A stretch of 64,000 bases of DNA from Desulfobacteraceae bacterium (GCA_011389745.1 JAABTQ010000005.1:80542-144541); one strand, 5' to 3'. Shown: positions 43,886-53,998, counted from the first letter of the stretch. Numbers and translations: made by a program. Notes: generated by a model from the letters alone, not told the origin.

Positions 43886-43927
43886 CATAATTCCCTCCCT
43901 CAGCCCCCCACTGGAGGGGAGTTTTTT
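43886..43927. repeat. Palindromic GC-rich element inside the nuo operon
   Basis: CCCTCCCTCAG-CCCCCCACTG-GAGGGGAG followed by TTTTTT on the plus strand. It lies between nuoBCD and nuoH and resembles other G/C-run palindromes near 50690 and 58373. On the operon strand it is preceded, not followed, by a T/A run, so it is probably not a terminator for nuo. Confidence 0.5.
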
Positions 43928-43946
43928 CGTTAAAGCGCTAACTATT

Positions 43947-46346
43947 CTACCGGTCAATGTCCGGCAGGATATAATCAATGGAGCCCGCAATTGCGATGAG
44001 ATCAGCAAGGCTCCATCCAATGGTCATCAAAGGCATCACCTGTATATTGGCAAAACCCGGTGTCCTGACCCGCATCCGGTAAGCATATCCTATCCCGTCA
44101 CTGACTACATAATACCCCTGTTCTCCTCTTGGAATTTCACATGATGCATATGCTTCACCTTCAGGAATTTTCGGGCCGCGCGTCACATTGATAAAATGAT
44201 GGATCAGAGACTCAATATCCTTTAGCATATCTTCCCGTTTGGGTATTACGTAGCGGTAATCATCGGTGACATATCTTCCCGGCGGCATTCCGGAGGCGGC
44301 CTGATCGATAATACGAAGGCTCTGGCGCATTTCTTCCACCCTGATCAAATACCGGTCGTAGCAGTCTCCCTCAGAGCACGTGGGGACCTCGAAATCAAAA
44401 GCATCGTATCCGGAGTAGGGAAACTTTTTTCGCAAATCCCACTCCAGGCCGCATGCCCGAAGGTTTGGGCCGCTGACTCCCCAATCGATGGCCTGGTTTA
44501 AGGTTAATTTGCCGATTCCTTTGGTTCGGGCCTTGAAAATGGGGTTTTTTGTAATGAGTGACTCGTATTCCTTGAGCCGTTCGGGAAATATTTTGACGAA
44601 CTGATCCAGCTTTTCTTTCCAGCCTTCAGGAAGATCCGCCTGAAGACCTCCCAGTCGAAACCATGATGGATGCAGTCTTCCGCCGGTGATCAGCTCCACG
44701 ATGTCAAGAATCATCTCCCGTTCACGAAAAACATAAAAATTTGGGGCCATGGCACCGACATCATGGGCAAAAGTGGAAAAATAAACCAGGTGATTGCTCA
44801 GGCGAAACAGTTCACTGAGCAAAACCCTTGTGAACTGTGCTCTGTCCGGCACTCTAATACCGGCCAGCTTTTCAACGGCCATCACATAAGGAAGATTGTT
44901 TGCAGCTCCAGCCAGGTAATCCACCCGGTCGGTATAAGGGATAAACTGGTTCCAGTTTTGGCGCTCGCCGATTTTTTCGACCCCCCGGTGATGGTAGCCG
45001 ATATCCATGTCGATATCTGTAATGATTTCACCCTCCAATGATACAATATATCTGATCAGTCCATGGGTGCTCACATGATGGGGGCCGACATTTAAGATCA
45101 TATTTTGGCTTTCGTCTTCTTCACTGACATAATTACCGGCATCCAGGGGTTCAAGATTTCGGGCATCATCAAGGGTATAAGCCGGTAACTCAGTGGCTCT
45201 TCCCGGATAGTTTTTTCTTAACGGGTTGCCCTCCCAATAAGCGGGCATGAGAATCCGTTTGAGATTGGGATGTCCATCAAACCGGATTCCCATCATATCG
45301 AAGACTTCCCGCTCGTACCAGTTGGCGGAAGGCCAGATATCCACAATGGATTGCATTGACGGATTTTCACCCTGAAGCGGCACTTTGACACGTACACGGG
45401 TAGGCGGGTCAAATGCCAGAAGACTGTATACCATGGTGAAATCGGGATAGTTTTCCCGCTTTCTTCTAGCTGATTCATCAATGGCAGTCAGATCCTCCAT
45501 CCGACAAAATTTAGGGGTGCTTTCTTTCTTTAAAAAATTTAATACCGGTTTCACCTTGTCTTGATCAACACTTACCGTGAGCATATCCGAGGTGTGTTCG
45601 GAAAATCGAACAGTTTCTCCAAATTTGTCTTTCAGGGTTTGAGAAAGCGTTTTTTCGGCCTGGTTCAGTTCGATTCGGACTGCCGGAGGTGACCACATCA
45701 GATCGCTTCGACTATCTTTAAAAAAAGGAGGGGTCACCGAGGTTCCGCGAATCATGGTGCTATCCATGCCGGGGCCTCGTGGGTCGCGGGATTTGGTTTC
45801 CCCATCGATTAAAATGGGCACCTCTGTTCCCTGGCTGCCACCACCCATATGAAAAATGGCACGGGTTGGTTTTTCTTTGGAAACTATCTTTTCCTGGAGC
45901 ATGACAAGGCCTTGAAGGACTGCTTCGGGGCGGGGCGGGCAGCCGGGGATATAAACATCGACCGGAAGTATCTGGTTAACACCCTGGACTACGCTGTAAA
46001 CATCGTACATTCCGCCGGTATTGGAGCAGGAACCCATGGAGATTACCCATTTCGGTTCAGCCATCTGCTCATAGAGCCTCAATACCACCGGGGCGATTTT
46101 TTTAAAGACCGTCCCGGATATGATTAAAAGGTCGGCCTGGCGCGGCGACGGCCTGAGCACCTCGGCTCCGAAACGCGCAATATCATAGCGGGGCGTAAAT
46201 GCCGTAACCTCTTCGACAAAACAGCACGACAGTCCGAAAAACATGGGCCATAAGCTATTTTTCCGGGCCCAGTTGATTACGGTATCTAAAGGAGTAGAAA
46301 ACAACTCCACTGTCTTGTTTATTTTTCGGATGATTCCGGACCCCAC
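43947..46346 (-). CDS. nuoBCD: Fused NADH-quinone oxidoreductase subunits B, C and D
   Basis: 799 residues in one uninterrupted frame. NuoB, about 1-175: [24 protein letters not shown] and IPGCPPRPE hold the four Cys of cluster N2. NuoC, about 215-400: [34 protein letters not shown]. NuoD, about 425-799: [28 protein letters not shown] and the C-terminal [24 protein letters not shown] with the quinone-site region. An ~40-residue linker ([23 protein letters not shown]) joins B to C. CD fusions are common, BCD fusions much rarer. The gene overlaps the nuoA stop by 28 bp. Confidence 0.95.
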   Translation of the reverse strand: MGSGIIRKINKTVELFSTPLDTVINWARKNSLWPMFFGLSCCFVEEVTAFTPRYDIARFGAEVLRPSPRQADLLIISGTVFKKIAPVVLRLYEQMAEPKWVISMGSCSNTGGMYDVYSVVQGVNQILPVDVYIPGCPPRPEAVLQGLVMLQEKIVSKEKPTRAIFHMGGGSQGTEVPILIDGETKSRDPRGPGMDSTMIRGTSVTPPFFKDSRSDLMWSPPAVRIELNQAEKTLSQTLKDKFGETVRFSEHTSDMLTVSVDQDKVKPVLNFLKKESTPKFCRMEDLTAIDESARRKRENYPDFTMVYSLLAFDPPTRVRVKVPLQGENPSMQSIVDIWPSANWYEREVFDMMGIRFDGHPNLKRILMPAYWEGNPLRKNYPGRATELPAYTLDDARNLEPLDAGNYVSEEDESQNMILNVGPHHVSTHGLIRYIVSLEGEIITDIDMDIGYHHRGVEKIGERQNWNQFIPYTDRVDYLAGAANNLPYVMAVEKLAGIRVPDRAQFTRVLLSELFRLSNHLVYFSTFAHDVGAMAPNFYVFREREMILDIVELITGGRLHPSWFRLGGLQADLPEGWKEKLDQFVKIFPERLKEYESLITKNPIFKARTKGIGKLTLNQAIDWGVSGPNLRACGLEWDLRKKFPYSGYDAFDFEVPTCSEGDCYDRYLIRVEEMRQSLRIIDQAASGMPPGRYVTDDYRYVIPKREDMLKDIESLIHHFINVTRGPKIPEGEAYASCEIPRGEQGYYVVSDGIGYAYRMRVRTPGFANIQVMPLMTIGWSLADLIAIAGSIDYILPDIDR

Positions 46347-46729
46347 TCAAGCCCTCCCTTTTTCCAGATGTATACCAACCCGATCAATAATACAAAAATA
46401 AAATAACTCATTTGCAGCCATCCGGCCCATCCCAGATTTTCACAAGCCACAGCCCAGGAAAAAATAAAAGCGGCTTCGACATCGAAAATAAGAAAAAAGA
46501 TAGCGACCAGATAAAACGGGATCGGATATTTAAGCCGGGCGGTGCCGCTGGGAATGATGCCGCATTCATAAGGTCTTAGTTTTTCAGGTGTCGGTTTTTT
46601 TTCTCCCAGCCAGGAGCTAAGAAACAAGAGTGCAGTGATAATTACCAGTACAAAAATAGTGTAGAGACTCAGACTGAAAATCCCCGGGGTCCAGGGTGAT
46701 AAAAGAGCGCCTCCTGCGACTGGTTGCAT
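46319..46729 (-). CDS. nuoA: NADH-quinone oxidoreductase subunit A
   Basis: 136 residues, three helices, with the TMH1-2 loop [40 protein letters not shown], in which the conserved Cys (ECG) and the DVE acidic motif are intact. First gene of the operon. AGGAGG lies 8 bp before the ATG, and a consensus promoter lies about 120 bp upstream. Confidence 0.95.
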   Translation of the reverse strand: MQPVAGGALLSPWTPGIFSLSLYTIFVLVIITALLFLSSWLGEKKPTPEKLRPYECGIIPSGTARLKYPIPFYLVAIFFLIFDVEAAFIFSWAVACENLGWAGWLQMSYFIFVLLIGLVYIWKKGGLEWGPESSEK

Positions 46730-46857
46730 AAATTATTCCTCCTGCCTTTGCCGAATTAGTGCTCTCAACTTTTAAATCAGGCTTACCTTAGTTTGTCCCA
46801 AATTTAACAGATCTCAAAAGGATCAGAAAAGAAAAACCGGTAAAACATTTATCAGCT

Positions 46858-46886
46858 TGTATAGAATTTGGTTAAGTGCTTGTCAA
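46858..46886 (-). promoter_or_regulatory. nuo promoter: Sigma-70-type promoter of the nuo operon
   Basis: On the minus strand TTGACA (46886-46881), a 17-bp spacer and TATACA (46863-46858). The leader would be about 120 nt. No other strong promoter is visible between 46730 and 47015, where no gene is supported. Confidence 0.7.
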
Positions 46887-47015
46887 GTGTTTGCGTAAAT
46901 TTATACCGTGAATCTGTGCAAGAACCATGTGCGTCTGTGCAAGGTGCACGTGTATGGGAATTGCATACATTTAGACCAATATAGCACAAAAAGTTGATGA
47001 GGGTTTTAAAAGTCG

Positions 47016-49277
47016 TTACTCGGCATCTCCATACAAGTCCATTTCCGGAAAATACTTTTTAGCACATTCAGGGCAGATGCCATGGCTGAATTGAGTATCA
47101 GAATGTTTATGAATATATGATTCGATTTTACTCCAATCCCCCTTGTCATCACGGATATTTTTGCAATAGGAGCAAATGGGCAATAACTTGCTTAATGTTT
47201 TGACTTCGCCGAGGGCTTTTTCAAGATCCGAAATCAGCTTATCCCGTTGTTCCTCGGCCTGCTTGCGGGCGGTGATGTCGCGGGTGATGCCGATAAACCC
47301 GGACAGCAAACCGTCTTCATCCCGAATAAAAGAAGTCGTTATTTCAACCCAGAGTGTACCGCCGTCTTTTCGAATATGCTCAAGCTCAAGGGATAGCGTG
47401 ACATCCGTTGCGCCCCTGAGTTCTCCGTCTCTGGCAATTGCTTTTGTTATTACCTGAACTACCTTCGCATATGATTCAGGCGTCAACGTATTTTTTAAAG
47501 GCACCTGCCCCGCCTCCTCAGGAGTGTATCCCAGCAATTTCTGAATAGAGGGGCTGACATAGGTGAACCGTTGTTTCAAGTTCATCGTCCAGATAACATC
47601 GGATACATTTTCGGCAAGAAGCCGGTATCGCCTCTCGCTTTCCCGCAGCGCCACAGTCCGAAACCCCACCTGCTTTCGCAAGGACCACGACCACAAGAAA
47701 GACCCAAAAATGAGCAATAGCAGAGGGACGGCGACCATGGCGACATACCGGAAAACAGTGAGAAAATTGGGAGTCGAATCCGCATAGACCCCCAACCATT
47801 TCTCGGAGATGCGCCGGTATTCGCCGTTTTCATCGATCACTTTAAGCCCTTCCCCAAGGCGGGCCAGAAGGGCCTTATTCTGATTTTGTGAAACTGCATA
47901 ACAGTATTCAGGGGAAAGAAACGGATGCCGGCCGACGATTAAGTTATCCCAGCCATTTTTTTTGATCCAGTACAGGGCGGTTATCCTGGCCACAAGGGCA
48001 CAATCGTGCTTTCCTTCCGACAATTCACGCAGGGCCTCCTCCTGGGAGTCGACGACTGTAACCTGATCGCCAAGCCCGTTTTCGATCGCGAAATCGTGCA
48101 TAATGTCGCCCTTCTGCACCACGATGCGTTTCCCGGCCAATTCGGAAACAGTGGCCGGTGAAAAGCCTTCGCCTTTGCGCACAACGCTGACACAATCATT
48201 CACCGTATGCGGTGGTGTAAAATCGAATGTCAAATCGCGTTCAGGTGAGTAGAACAGGCCTTGCAATGCATCAATTTCGCGCCGCGCCAATGCATCCCGA
48301 ATATCCGACCAGGGGCCAAGGCGAATCTCGATGTCGAGGTCCACCGACTGGGCAATGGCTCGTGTGAGATCCACATTGTACCCGGCAGGGCGTCCATTCT
48401 CATCAAGATATTCATAAGGTGGATAGTTCTGATCTCCCCCGATGATGATAGGTCGATGAGTCGGCAGTTCCAAAGCGGCGAACCATTTTGCGTGGAGATG
48501 GCTATAAGTCCCGTCAGCCATGACCAGGGCGAGCCCTTCGTTTAGCAGCGCCAGCGTCTCCCGGTGGCCTTGCCTGACCGCAAAGCAGAAATCCTGGCGG
48601 AATCCTTCGATGGGCTGGTTGACGACGATTAAATTCGTAAGGCCTTTTTCCTGTATGAGCCGAAGTGCGACAAGCCGCTGAATAACGACGGCGTCAAAGC
48701 GGCCCTCGGAGAGGTCATGCAACGCCTCATCGAATGTGAGTGTCGTATGAATTTCAAACCCGCGGTTTTCCCGTCGCAGAAACTCCTCGGCATTATCCCC
48801 TTGCATGACAGCAACCTGCCGCCCTCTAAGATCGCCTAAATCCCGGATATCGGTCGTACCCGCCCGAACCACGATTGCGCCATGAATGGACATATAGGGA
48901 AACGTAAAGTCATAAATAGATTCCCGTTCCGGCGTTCGACCCACTAAGGGGAGGGCGTCAATCTCGCCCTTTTCAAGCCAGGTCCGGACCTGTGTCCATG
49001 TTCCGGTGCGGAAAGAGACATCTCTTCCCATGGCACCGAGCGCTGCACGGAGCAGCTCGACTGAAAAGCCGGTTGCGCGGCTATCTTTATCGACAGCGCA
49101 AAAAGGCGGATAATCGATCTCGGAGCCTGCGCGTACGAACGGTTTTGACAATGGGTTAATTTCGCCCGCACTGGTGTAAGTCCCTACAGTCCCAAGGACA
49201 ACTATCGTGATCAGCATGAAAAACACAGTCACGATCACACGGCTGGGCTTTGACCGAAATTTATAGTTGTTATTCAT
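47016..49277 (-). CDS. Sensor with two periplasmic binding domains, PAS, and C-terminal Cys motif
   Basis: 753 residues. Signal/anchor 1-38; two tandem SBP_bac_3 (HisJ-like amino-acid-binding) domains, about 47-265 (SEIDYPPFCAVDKDSRATGFSVEL) and 272-495 (GGDQNYPPYEYLDENGRPAGYNVDL). A transmembrane helix spans about 512-540 and a PAS domain 550-680 (YRLLAENVSDVIWTMNLKQRFTYVSPSIQKLLGY). A short coiled coil leads to LPICSYCKNIRDDKGDW..HGICPECAKKYFPE, a four-Cys module common at the ends of deltaproteobacterial signalling proteins. No kinase, GGDEF, EAL or methyl-accepting domain exists, so signalling probably passes through the Cys module or a partner. Start ATG has no clear ribosome site. Confidence 0.88.
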   Translation of the reverse strand: MNNNYKFRSKPSRVIVTVFFMLITIVVLGTVGTYTSAGEINPLSKPFVRAGSEIDYPPFCAVDKDSRATGFSVELLRAALGAMGRDVSFRTGTWTQVRTWLEKGEIDALPLVGRTPERESIYDFTFPYMSIHGAIVVRAGTTDIRDLGDLRGRQVAVMQGDNAEEFLRRENRGFEIHTTLTFDEALHDLSEGRFDAVVIQRLVALRLIQEKGLTNLIVVNQPIEGFRQDFCFAVRQGHRETLALLNEGLALVMADGTYSHLHAKWFAALELPTHRPIIIGGDQNYPPYEYLDENGRPAGYNVDLTRAIAQSVDLDIEIRLGPWSDIRDALARREIDALQGLFYSPERDLTFDFTPPHTVNDCVSVVRKGEGFSPATVSELAGKRIVVQKGDIMHDFAIENGLGDQVTVVDSQEEALRELSEGKHDCALVARITALYWIKKNGWDNLIVGRHPFLSPEYCYAVSQNQNKALLARLGEGLKVIDENGEYRRISEKWLGVYADSTPNFLTVFRYVAMVAVPLLLLIFGSFLWSWSLRKQVGFRTVALRESERRYRLLAENVSDVIWTMNLKQRFTYVSPSIQKLLGYTPEEAGQVPLKNTLTPESYAKVVQVITKAIARDGELRGATDVTLSLELEHIRKDGGTLWVEITTSFIRDEDGLLSGFIGITRDITARKQAEEQRDKLISDLEKALGEVKTLSKLLPICSYCKNIRDDKGDWSKIESYIHKHSDTQFSHGICPECAKKYFPEMDLYGDAE

Positions 49278-49724
49278 ATTTGTTGTTCTATCTCAGATTA
49301 TAAAGTTACCGTGGTTGATAAAAACGAGATACTTAAATTCCTGATAGCCAGAATTTTGCTCAGCATTGCGTATTCAGTACTCTTTTGTCAATATGATAAA
49401 ATGAGCGCTGACACCGTTTGGAATAAATGGTCAAGAGGTTACAAAATTAGTTCCACTCGGGATGCGATATCCTGATTCCTTGAGTATAGTGATTTGCAAT
49501 GAGAATGGTGATTAATCATTTATCAAGGGTGGTCTTTACAAATTTGATAAATAGTGTTTTAAATTTGATCTTGACATCACAGCTTGTTTTCCGTAACTTT
49601 AAAAAAGTTTAGGTAAATACTGATAGATTCCGGTGAAGATCGGAATTCAGATTTAACCTACAAAAAAGAACCAACTACCCGTACTTTATGAGAAGTGATT
49701 GTTTTCATTTATCTTTTTGGATCT
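49278..49724. other. Intergenic region upstream of the TRAP cluster
   Basis: Divergent promoter region of about 450 bp, AT-rich, with no supportable ORF. TTGACATCACAGC near 49573 is a possible -35 for the TRAP genes but no matching -10 is convincing. A GATTCCGGTGAAGATCGGAATTC dyad near 49625 resembles the core of the dispersed GTCATTCCGGC repeat. Confidence 0.4.
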
Positions 49725-50651
49725 ATGAAACATACCAAATTACATAACAAATCCTTAAGGTGGCTTATACACCCCATCAATATTTTTCAGGCCGGCCAGG
49801 TGGTTCTGACCGTTTTAACCTTTTTGGGACTGTTGGTTTTGTTGTCCGGGTGTTCTGCAATTTTATCTTCCACAACTTCCCGTTTGGCCGATAACCTTTC
49901 CTATGCCTTTGAAAACCAGACGGATACGGCAGTTGTGGAAGAAGCCACGCCTGCATATTTACTCATGTTGGATGCCTTGATTAAAGATGATCCTGATAAT
50001 GCTTCCTTGTTGAGAACCGCGGCAAAATTAAACACAGCATATGCCGATTTTTTTGTAACGGACATCGAAAGATCCATGATAATAACCGATAAGGCATTGA
50101 ATTTGGCTTTAAAAGCAGCTTGTTCCGACAACAAAAAGTTGTGCAATATTCGTAAAAAAAGCTTTGATGATTTCAGACAGGTGATAAATGGCTGCAGCAA
50201 GAATGAAATTGGCTCGATTTACACTCTTGGTACTGTTTGGGCCAGTTGGATACAGGCCAACCAGAAAGATTGGAATGCCGTTGCGGAGCTTCCAAGAGTA
50301 GAGGCTATCATGGAGCAGGTTGTAAGATTAAATCCCAAACATGAAGATGGTGGCGCCTTTTTGTACCTTGGTACTTTAGCCACTTTGCATCCCCCGGCAC
50401 TAGGGGGAAATCCGGAAATAGGACGTTATTTTTTTGAAAAGGCAATTGAAATATCCGGAGGAAAAAATCTCTATGCCAAGGTGTTATATGCTCAAAGATA
50501 TGCCCGCATCATTTTTGACAAGGAACTTCACGATCGTCTGCTGAAGGAAGTTTACGATGCGGACCCCAATGTCGAAGGCTACACGTTAACCAATATCATT
50601 GCCCAGAAAGAGGCAAAGCTATTGTTAGACACTTCGGATGACTATTTTTAA
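49725..50651 (+). CDS. TRAP transporter-associated TatT-like lipoprotein
   Basis: About 308 residues, lipoprotein with VLLSGC (Cys43 from ATG 49725; an ATG ten codons earlier is possible). All-helical TPR-like body with LLMLDALIKDDPDNASLLRTAAKLNTAYADFF, LYTLGTVWASWIQ.., and HEDGGAFLYLGTLATLHPPALGGNPE, matching the T component (TatT, Tp0956-like) known to form a trimer that docks DctP-type binding proteins. It comes directly before dctP-dctQ-dctM, so this is a four-part TRAP (TPAT) system, probably for hydrophobic or lipid-like ligands. Confidence 0.85.
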   Translation: MKHTKLHNKSLRWLIHPINIFQAGQVVLTVLTFLGLLVLLSGCSAILSSTTSRLADNLSYAFENQTDTAVVEEATPAYLLMLDALIKDDPDNASLLRTAAKLNTAYADFFVTDIERSMIITDKALNLALKAACSDNKKLCNIRKKSFDDFRQVINGCSKNEIGSIYTLGTVWASWIQANQKDWNAVAELPRVEAIMEQVVRLNPKHEDGGAFLYLGTLATLHPPALGGNPEIGRYFFEKAIEISGGKNLYAKVLYAQRYARIIFDKELHDRLLKEVYDADPNVEGYTLTNIIAQKEAKLLLDTSDDYF

Positions 50652-50675
50652 GGGGCATTAAAACCTGCAAATAAC

Positions 50676-50770
50676 TGCTCCCCCCTTTAAAAAAGGGGGG
50701 GCTGGGGGGGATTTGACAAGCTGACGCCGTTTTAAAAATCCCCCTAAATCCCCCTTTTTCAAAGGGGGAC
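50676..50770. repeat. G/C-run palindromic repeat between tatT-like gene and dctP
   Basis: CCCCCCTTT-AAAAAAGGGGGGG, then a GGGGGGGATTTG, and after 25 bp AAATCCCCCTAAATCCCCCTTTTTCAAAGGGGG. Arms can pair in several ways to form a long stem. The same AAATCC-CCTAAATCCCCC sequence is near 29062. Likely a dispersed repeat that may also attenuate transcription between the T and P genes. Confidence 0.65.
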
Positions 50771-50817
50771 TTGTGAAGAGTTACTTAGAAGCCTTGATAC
50801 TTTCTGGAGTTATTTAT

Positions 50818-51855
50818 ATGTTTGTTAAAACCCGACGACGCTTTATAATGACATTTTGTGCCGTACTCATGGGCATGCTTTTTTGTTATGCGGACACGGC
50901 CCGAGCAGAGACATTTAAGATAGGTACCCTTTCACCGGAAGGCTCCGTTTGGATGGAAGCCATGCGTGAAGGTGCCGATCTGGTTGAAAAAAAAACTGAA
51001 AACAGGGTTCGGTTCAAATTCTATCCCAGTGGGGTCATGGGAAGTGACCAGGCGGTTTTAAGAAAAATCCGGATCGGCCAGCTTCATGGCGGAGCGGTTG
51101 TTGCGGGAAGCCTGTCTCACCTATATCCGGATTTAATGATTTACGGGTTGCCCTTTCTTTTCAACTCCCTGAAAGAAGTTGATTATGTGAGAGAGCGTAT
51201 GGACCCCATTCTTATGGACGGGCTCGAAAAAAACGGCTTTGTGAGTTTTGGGATGGCGGAAGGCGGATTTGTATACGTCATGTCCAACTCACCGGTCAGA
51301 ACCGTCAGCGATTTAGCCAACAAGAAAGTATGGATTCCTGACAATGATTTCATATCCCTCGAAACCGTGAGATCCTTCGGAATTACACCGGTTACATTGT
51401 CTATCGGCGAGGTACGCACTGGTTTGCAGACAGGATTGATCAATACCATCGGTACATCTCCGATCGGGGCTCTGGCTCTCCAATGGCACACCCAGGTGAG
51501 CTATGTGTTGGATGTTCCTATGATGTACGTTCATGCTACCATGGTTATGGATAAGAAAGCTTTTTCCAGGATTTCTGCCCAGGATCAGGAAACGGTTCGC
51601 GACATTATGGTCAACACATTTATAAAGATTGACAAGTACAATCGCCAGGATAATGCCGGGGCTCTTGATGCCTTGCGAAACCAGGATATTGAGTTTGTGA
51701 GCCCTCCTGAAGATATAATCAAACAATGGAAAAATACGGTATCCGGAGTTCCGGATCGGTTGATTGAAAAAGGCCAAATTTCAAAGGGTATTTATCAAAC
51801 ACTGAAAGAACATCTTGCCGATTATCGATCCCAACACGCCAAATCAATTCCCTGA
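50818..51855 (+). CDS. dctP: TRAP transporter substrate-binding protein DctP
   Basis: 345 residues from ATG 50818 (GGAG upstream; open frame starts 15 codons earlier). Signal peptide ends at ADTARA-ET. The DctP fold starts with FKIGTLSPEGSVWMEAMREGADLVEKKTENRV; GVMGSDQAVLRKIRIGQLHGG and the ligand-anchoring Arg region (SNSPVRTVSDLANKKVWIPDNDF) are clear. Binds the solute in the periplasm and delivers it to DctQM. The TatT partner suggests a hydrophobic ligand; identity unknown. Confidence 0.93.
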   Translation: MFVKTRRRFIMTFCAVLMGMLFCYADTARAETFKIGTLSPEGSVWMEAMREGADLVEKKTENRVRFKFYPSGVMGSDQAVLRKIRIGQLHGGAVVAGSLSHLYPDLMIYGLPFLFNSLKEVDYVRERMDPILMDGLEKNGFVSFGMAEGGFVYVMSNSPVRTVSDLANKKVWIPDNDFISLETVRSFGITPVTLSIGEVRTGLQTGLINTIGTSPIGALALQWHTQVSYVLDVPMMYVHATMVMDKKAFSRISAQDQETVRDIMVNTFIKIDKYNRQDNAGALDALRNQDIEFVSPPEDIIKQWKNTVSGVPDRLIEKGQISKGIYQTLKEHLADYRSQHAKSIP

Positions 51856-52357
51856 TGGCTCATCCTTTTCTGTTGCCCATAAGATTCAGCTATGGCTGTA
51901 TCGAATCGAGGATGGCATACTCGTGGGGTTATTGCTCCTGATGATCCTTTTAGCTGTCGCCCAGATCATTTTGAGAAATTTTCTGGGCGCAGGCATTATA
52001 TGGGCGGATATTCTGGTACGAATTTTAGTGCTTTGGGTGGGTCTCGTCGGGGCCATGGCTGCCGGCAGAAAAGGAGACCACATCAAAATTGATCTTATCT
52101 CCAAATACCTGAAAACAAAGTTAAGTCGGATAGTAACGGCGATAACCGATTTTTTTACGGCTGTCGTGTGTTTAATAGTATTATTCTACAGCATAAAATT
52201 TATAAGATTTGAATATATTGACGGAATACTTGCTTTTGGCCGCATACCGGTATGGTTTTGTCAGGCGATTATTCCTTTTACGTTTCTGGTGATGTCCCTA
52301 AGATATTTTGTAAGAACGATTCAAAATCTTCAGGCTTATTTTAACCAAAAGGCGTGA
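51815..52357 (+). CDS. dctQ: TRAP transporter small membrane subunit DctQ
   Basis: 180 residues, four helices. WLYRIEDGILVGLLLLMILLAVAQIILRNFLGAGIIWADILVRILVLWVGLVGA is characteristic, and RKGDHIKIDLI follows the second helix. The proposed ATG 51815 overlaps the end of dctP by 41 bp; no other ATG in frame precedes the first helix. The stop overlaps dctM by 4 bp. Confidence 0.9.
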   Translation: MPIIDPNTPNQFPDGSSFSVAHKIQLWLYRIEDGILVGLLLLMILLAVAQIILRNFLGAGIIWADILVRILVLWVGLVGAMAAGRKGDHIKIDLISKYLKTKLSRIVTAITDFFTAVVCLIVLFYSIKFIRFEYIDGILAFGRIPVWFCQAIIPFTFLVMSLRYFVRTIQNLQAYFNQKA

Positions 52358-53637
52358 TGTTTTTTCTGGTTTCATGCATACTGATCGTATTGGCTTTTCT
52401 TGGAGCACCGCTTTTTGTCATTATTCTTGCGGTGGCCATGATCGGTTTTTACAGCCAGGGGGTTGATCTTTCGGTCATTCCCATCGAAATCTATCGAATC
52501 ACGGATGCTCCGATTTTGGTGGCCCTTCCGCTTTTTACCTTTGCCGGCTATATTCTCGCAGAAAGCCGGACATCCGAGCGGGTGGTTCGCCTTTCCAGGG
52601 TATTTCTCGGGTGGATGCCCGGCGGACTTGCTATTATATCCTTTATGGCATGCGCCCTGTTTACGGCTTTTACAGGTGCTTCCGGCATTACAATAGTAGC
52701 TTTGGGTGCATTGTTGTACCCGGCACTTATTCAAGACGGATATCCTGAAAACTTCAGTATAGGACTGGTGACCACATCGGGAAGTCTCGGTCTGCTGTTT
52801 GCACCTTCACTTCCGTTAATCCTCTATGGAATCATTGCACAACAGATGACCGCGGGAGAAGGTGTTTCCATTGAAAAACTGTTTCTGGCCGGGTTGCTTC
52901 CCGGGCTTTTGATGCTTTTGATATTGTCCGCCTGGAGTTTATGGACAAACCGCAATATGCCGATTCAAAACAAAAGGTTTGATCTTAAAGAAGCCTTTTC
53001 CGCGTTAAAAGAAGCCAAGTGGGAAATACCTCTTCCGGTATTTGTACTTGGCGGGGTATATGGAGGTTTTTTTGCTATTTCGGAGGCAGCGGCCGTAACC
53101 GCTCTTTATGTGCTGGTTATTGAGGTTTTTATTTATCGGGAAATAAGTATCCGAAAGCTCCCCGAAATCATGCGCGAATCCATGGTCATGGTGGGAGGAA
53201 TTCTTCTGATTCTGGGTGTTTCACTGGCATCGACTAACTACTTAATTGACGCGGAAATTCCCACACGGCTGTTTACTCTCATTCAAGCCTATGTGACCGA
53301 AAAAATCACCTTTTTAATACTTTTAAATATTTTGTTGCTGATGCTCGGGGCGATCCTCGATATTTTCTCAGCGCTGGTGATTATGGTCCCTTTGATTCTT
53401 CCGGTGGCGGTCAGTTATGACATCAATCCAATTCATCTGGGAATTATTTTTCTGGCCAATATGCAAATCGGATACTTTACCCCGCCGGTAGGGATGAACC
53501 TGTTTATTGCCTCTTATCGGTTTAAAAAATCAATCATCTCGTTATACCGGTCCACGATTCCTTTCATGTTTTTGTTGTTGATCGCCGTTTTGATCATTAC
53601 TTACTGGCCCGGCCTGAGTATGATGTTGATTGAGTAG
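52354..53637 (+). CDS. dctM: TRAP transporter large permease DctM
   Basis: 427 residues, about twelve helices. Substrate and sodium-pathway signatures are ALPLFTFAGYILAESRTSERVVRLSRVFLGWMPGGLAI, FTAFTGASGITIVALGALLYPAL and FLANMQIGYFTPPVGMNLFIAS. It imports the DctP-delivered solute using a Na+ gradient. Last gene of the cluster; no strong terminator is evident before 53801. Confidence 0.94.
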   Translation: MMFFLVSCILIVLAFLGAPLFVIILAVAMIGFYSQGVDLSVIPIEIYRITDAPILVALPLFTFAGYILAESRTSERVVRLSRVFLGWMPGGLAIISFMACALFTAFTGASGITIVALGALLYPALIQDGYPENFSIGLVTTSGSLGLLFAPSLPLILYGIIAQQMTAGEGVSIEKLFLAGLLPGLLMLLILSAWSLWTNRNMPIQNKRFDLKEAFSALKEAKWEIPLPVFVLGGVYGGFFAISEAAAVTALYVLVIEVFIYREISIRKLPEIMRESMVMVGGILLILGVSLASTNYLIDAEIPTRLFTLIQAYVTEKITFLILLNILLLMLGAILDIFSALVIMVPLILPVAVSYDINPIHLGIIFLANMQIGYFTPPVGMNLFIASYRFKKSIISLYRSTIPFMFLLLIAVLIITYWPGLSMMLIE

Positions 53638-53800
53638 ACAATGTGATACCACTGCAAAGCTTTATGGATAACGGAAAATTGCATATCTTATTGAATTATT
53701 TATAAAAATTAATTGAGCGTTGCCTTATTCCTTCTAATATGGTAAACTTACTTTCAAATCATAGGCTTAAGGCTGAAGAATTATCGTTAACGGAGATGTC

Positions 53801-53998
53801 ATGATAAAAGATGGAAAGCTTCTGTCAACATTTGAGCGGGAATACATTCGCATGGAGAAGACTGACTATTTTGATTCCCTTCGATTTTTTGAAGCCATGT
53901 GGAATGAGGGGGTTTACTTGGGAGTTTTACCATCGATAGATCCTCTCGATGGTATTGAAGTCGATCTGCGAATCGCCCGGATACTTAACCATGTTTAA
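53801..53998 (+). CDS. Small partner of a nucleotidyltransferase gene
   Basis: 65 residues, soluble, acidic at the N-terminus (LLSTFEREYIRMEKTDYFDSLRFFEAMWNEGVYLGVLP). Good ribosome site GGAGATGTC before ATG. Its last 8 bp overlap the nucleotidyltransferase start, so translation is coupled. By position it may be the antitoxin or folding partner of that enzyme. No named family. Confidence 0.72.
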   Translation: MIKDGKLLSTFEREYIRMEKTDYFDSLRFFEAMWNEGVYLGVLPSIDPLDGIEVDLRIARILNHV

